Source: AP-16 sp046727735
GTDB lineage: Bacteria; Pseudomonadota; Alphaproteobacteria; Rhizobiales; Xanthobacteraceae
DNA: 64,000 nucleotides
NCBI GenBank assembly: GCA_046727735.1
Contig: JBKPDF010000014.1
Span: 1-64,000 of the forward strand
Direction of reading: 5' to 3'
Below the pieces are notes generated by a model that did no database searches, was not told the origin of the DNA, and saw only the letters and a list, made by a program, of their open reading frames with translations. Positions 61,838 through 64,000 of the stretch are shown one piece after another; position 1 is the first letter of the stretch; every line of letters begins with the position of its first letter. A program made the translations under genes and the position numbers.

Positions 61838-62470
61838 ATGAAGACCGAACTAAAACCCGGATCGTTTGTTCACGTCGTTGCCACAGTCAACAAGATCAAA
61901 GGCGACGGCAGCATCAAGTACGTCAACCCCTCGACCTCCACCATCGCATCGGATGCCGCCACCGACAAGGATGTCGAGCTTGCGGCTTATGACAGTACTG
62001 GGAAGGAGATCTTCCGCGAACCGGTCATCGTGCGTCGCTCGTCGAACGAACCGGACCGGCCAAGCGATGTCGGTTTGATTCAGGCTGATCTTCCGCGCAT
62101 GCCGGACATGAAGTCGGTGCGCCTCTTGCTCAAGGGCCAGGAAATCAGCCGATACGACGGAGGTCCAAAACCCGCTGGAGCAGCGGCGGCGTTCGGGATT
62201 GCACTCGCCGGAAATGCTGCCGCCAATCGGCGGCCTTTGAAGATCGACGAGCTCGCGGGGCTGCAGCCGGTTGCCGGCGTGACCTATTCCGTCCAGGTCA
62301 AGCCGGACAACAAGGAGACATGGGACACGATAGCGGTGAGCCGGCCGACCCCGCAAGTGGACGTCGACCGCAATCAATTTGCGGGCGCCAGTCGCGCCGC
62401 GGTTCGGGTCTTGAGAACCACCGGGTTCGACGAAGAAGTCATCGCCGAGGACACGATCGACTTGAAATGA
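61838..62470 (+). CDS. Hypothetical protein (210 aa) downstream of the protease-like gene
   Basis: 210 residues; AGGAGG 5 bases before the ATG at 61838, 9 bases after the protease stop. No signal peptide. Strand-rich: 'DKDVELAAYDSTGKEIFREP', 'GVTYSVQVKPDNKETWDTIA' and 'RVLRTTGFDEEVIAEDTIDL' look like Ig-like beta-sandwich strands. Possibly an inhibitor, chaperone or binding partner of the protease; that is inference from position only. Confidence 0.65.
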   Translation: MKTELKPGSFVHVVATVNKIKGDGSIKYVNPSTSTIASDAATDKDVELAAYDSTGKEIFREPVIVRRSSNEPDRPSDVGLIQADLPRMPDMKSVRLLLKGQEISRYDGGPKPAGAAAAFGIALAGNAAANRRPLKIDELAGLQPVAGVTYSVQVKPDNKETWDTIAVSRPTPQVDVDRNQFAGASRAAVRVLRTTGFDEEVIAEDTIDLK

Positions 62471-62541
62471 TACTGGTGCAGCCGTGTCGGGCGACTCATC
62501 CCGACGGTCTTTCCGGTCCAAACAGGCGCAATAAATCCAAG

Positions 62542-62591
62542 TGGCTGGGGGACTAGGATTCGAACCTAGATTAACGGAGTCAGAGTCCGCT
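62542..62591 (-). repeat. 3' half of tRNA-Gln(CTG) (attachment-site-like repeat, right)
   Basis: The minus strand reads 'AGCGGACTCTGACTCCGTT', the anticodon arm with anticodon CTG, then the T-arm 'GGTTCGAATCC' and acceptor 'GTCCCCCAGCCA' with encoded CCA. The D-arm and 5' acceptor are absent: the sequence before it does not match a tRNA. This is the usual scar of an island integrated into a tRNA 3' end. The integrase stop is 79 bases to the right. The intact gene should lie beyond the right edge of the window. Confidence 0.75.
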
Positions 62592-62669
62592 TCTCCTGTT
62601 GATTTTTCTCGACATTCTTACAAACCGAGCCTCAAACGACGGAAATGACATCAATAAGATAGCGGAAGA

Positions 62670-63704
62670 TTACAAACCGCCGTCCGACCACTTCTCCAGC
62701 TTGGCGATGGCATTCTCCCCGAGAGCCGTATCCCGGGACAGATAGTGGGTGTCGAGGATGCTTCGGACATGCCTGAGGCTGTGACCGGTGAGCGTCGCAA
62801 TCTCGGCTTCGGAGCATCCCGCTAGCGCCAGGCGCGTCACTGCCGTGCCCCTCAGATCTCCGAACGTCACCCCACGAATACCTGCTTTGTCCCTCATCTT
62901 GAAGAACGATGAACGGAAGCCGTCGGGCGACCACGGCTTGCCCTCCGAGTTGACCAGGATCACGGTGCTCTGCTTCGGGGTGGCGTCGAGCAGAGTTTTG
63001 AGCGGAGCCCCGACCGGTATCACCACTCTTGCCCCGGTCTTGGATTGCCGCAGACGGATGTACCGCCCATCATAACCCGACCACGGCAGCCGCAGCAGAT
63101 CGCCTTCCCGCTGACCCGTCCACAGTCCGAGCATCAGCGGTAGGACGAGATGGGAAGGGGCATGACGAACGAACGTGGCGATGTCCTCGTTCGTCCAGAT
63201 GATCTCCGCCCTCGAACCACGGTACAGCCTGCCGCCACGCTCACAGGGGTTGGCATCGACCAAGCCCCTGTCCTTCCCCCAGGCCAGCACCCGAGCCAGC
63301 ACGACGAAGGCATAGTCGGCTTGACGCCGGGAAGTTTTGGCAAGTCGGTCCCGCCATGCTTTGAAGATGCCCCGGCTCCGCTTGTCCGATAGGGCGGCCA
63401 ACGGGAATTCGCCGAACTCTTTCTCGATGATCCGTATCTTGATGAGGTAGTCCTTCCGGGTGCGCTCGGCGATGCCGGAAAGGAAATCCTCGCTCTTGGT
63501 ATAATGGCGCAGGATGCTCGACAGCACGCCTTCGGGAGGTCGGTGTTTCTTCGCAACTACTTCGTTGTAGCTTGCGACGAACTCAGGACTCTCGGGCTCA
63601 CCTTTGAGCAGAGGCCCGTTCCGCCACGCATACCAGTAGGTCTTGCGGGTGCCGTCCGCCAGTCGCTTGGTCGCTCGATTGATGCCTTTCAGCCGGACCC
63701 TCAT
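62670..63704 (-). CDS. Tyrosine recombinase (phage-type integrase)
   Basis: 344 residues from ATG 63704, which overlaps the upstream stop (ATGA). The N-terminal SAM-like core-binding domain spans about 50-150. Catalytic residues visible: Arg in 'LWTGQREGDLLRLPW', Lys in 'RLRQSKTGARVVIP', Arg in 'TFGDLRGTAVTRLAL' (the usual His of HxxR is Gly here), His in 'ATLTGHSLRHVRSIL' and the nucleophile Tyr in 'ILDTHYLSRD'. It directs integration at a tRNA 3' end, consistent with the tRNA-Gln fragment next to it. Confidence 0.93.
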   Translation of the reverse strand: MRVRLKGINRATKRLADGTRKTYWYAWRNGPLLKGEPESPEFVASYNEVVAKKHRPPEGVLSSILRHYTKSEDFLSGIAERTRKDYLIKIRIIEKEFGEFPLAALSDKRSRGIFKAWRDRLAKTSRRQADYAFVVLARVLAWGKDRGLVDANPCERGGRLYRGSRAEIIWTNEDIATFVRHAPSHLVLPLMLGLWTGQREGDLLRLPWSGYDGRYIRLRQSKTGARVVIPVGAPLKTLLDATPKQSTVILVNSEGKPWSPDGFRSSFFKMRDKAGIRGVTFGDLRGTAVTRLALAGCSEAEIATLTGHSLRHVRSILDTHYLSRDTALGENAIAKLEKWSDGGL

Positions 63705-63907
63705 GACGTTTTCCTGACGGCTAGCCAAGCATCCAGCGGCGTAGCGGTTGCGTCGCCATCGGAGGCGGCGTCGGGTTCACCAGCATGCACGACAATGCGG
63801 CCGTCGGGGGCAATCTCGACCCGGGACACGGCAACGCCCGCCTTCCGCACGGCCTTGACCGCACGGGTAACGTCGGATTCCTTGAACAGCAGGGGGGCAC
63901 GAGACAT
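63701..63907 (-). CDS. Small conserved protein coupled to the integrase (68 aa)
   Basis: 68 residues from ATG 63907 ('MSRAPLLFKESDVTRAVKAV...'), with 'VAVSRVEIAPDGRIVVHAGE' in the second half; a longer start at 63982 is possible. Proteins of this type ('APLLFKxSDVTRA') are widespread next to phage or island integrases in rhizobia and may be excisionase-like or regulatory, but no helix-turn-helix is obvious. Its stop overlaps the integrase ATG by four bases. Confidence 0.75.
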   Translation of the reverse strand: MSRAPLLFKESDVTRAVKAVRKAGVAVSRVEIAPDGRIVVHAGEPDAASDGDATATPLDAWLAVRKTS

Positions 63908-64000
63908 GGGGCAGCGACTGGCGGCAAACCAGTTCCCTGCAGGCGGACGGGCCCGAGCCGTCGTCGCCTGGTGCTGTTCCATGGTCTCGGCGAAAACGAG

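Noticed and set aside
62542..62591. Complete tRNA-Gln gene
   Set aside because: Only the anticodon arm, T-arm and 3' acceptor match; the sequence upstream does not supply a D-arm or 5' acceptor.

Overview
The window is GC-rich chromosomal DNA from an alphaproteobacterium. The order Hyphomicrobiales (Bradyrhizobium / Xanthobacteraceae-like) fits best. The basis is gene content (TRAP and ABC uptake genes, LTXXQ and DUF3551 secreted proteins, a small 'MSRAPLLFKESDV' protein beside an integrase) and the many rhizobial-type intergenic palindromes built on 'ctctcccc...ggggagag' and 'cccgggttc...gccccgg'. No rRNA, complete tRNA or CRISPR array was seen.

Layout. (1) 1-10 kb: a partial hypothetical gene, a flavin-dependent monooxygenase, a glycerol-3-phosphate-type ABC importer (ugpB-ugpA-ugpE, no ATPase), a rhodanese protein, a 2-hydroxyacid dehydrogenase and a two-repeat LTXXQ secreted protein. 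(2) 10-28 kb: a catabolic and uptake region with a ThDP enzyme, a cyclase-family hydrolase, cold-shock protein, three TRAP transporters (one a DctQ-DctM fusion), a GMC oxidoreductase, an SDR, a GntR/FCD regulator and a NIPSNAP protein. The same 12-bp dyad sits before the fused TRAP gene and between the GntR gene and the TRAP operon divergent from it, so one regulator may control both. (3) 28-38 kb: an orphan branched-chain-type binding protein, then a dipeptide-type ABC operon with two tandem paralogous binding proteins and both permeases and ATPases, then an orphan orotate-phosphoribosyltransferase-like gene of unlike composition.

(4) 39.6-50.1 kb: the most notable region, a selenium locus. 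It has SenA (EgtB-like, selenoneine synthase), SenB (selenosugar synthase), a secreted cupin, a radical SAM/SPASM protein, a selenate-type PhnD/PhnC/PhnE-like ABC importer with two permease domains in one chain, a flavin disulfide reductase fused to SelD, and a DoxX-like membrane protein. Uptake, selenophosphate formation, selenosugar formation and C-Se bond formation are therefore encoded side by side. The radical SAM protein and the cupin are not part of the core senABC pathway that I know of.

(5) 50.1-64 kb: a lower-density accessory region with a class III adenylate cyclase-TPR protein, degraded genes (frameshifted cupin, truncated amine oxidase), three members of a small helical protein family and an ~80-bp direct repeat. 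Two copies of the 3' half of a tRNA-Gln gene (56353 and 62542) flank about 6.2 kb that carries a LodA/LodB pair (quinone-cofactor amino-acid oxidase and its flavoprotein maturase), a frameshifted metzincin-like protease and a small partner gene. A tyrosine integrase with a translationally coupled small gene lies just right of the second repeat. This suggests stacked tRNA-targeted islands.
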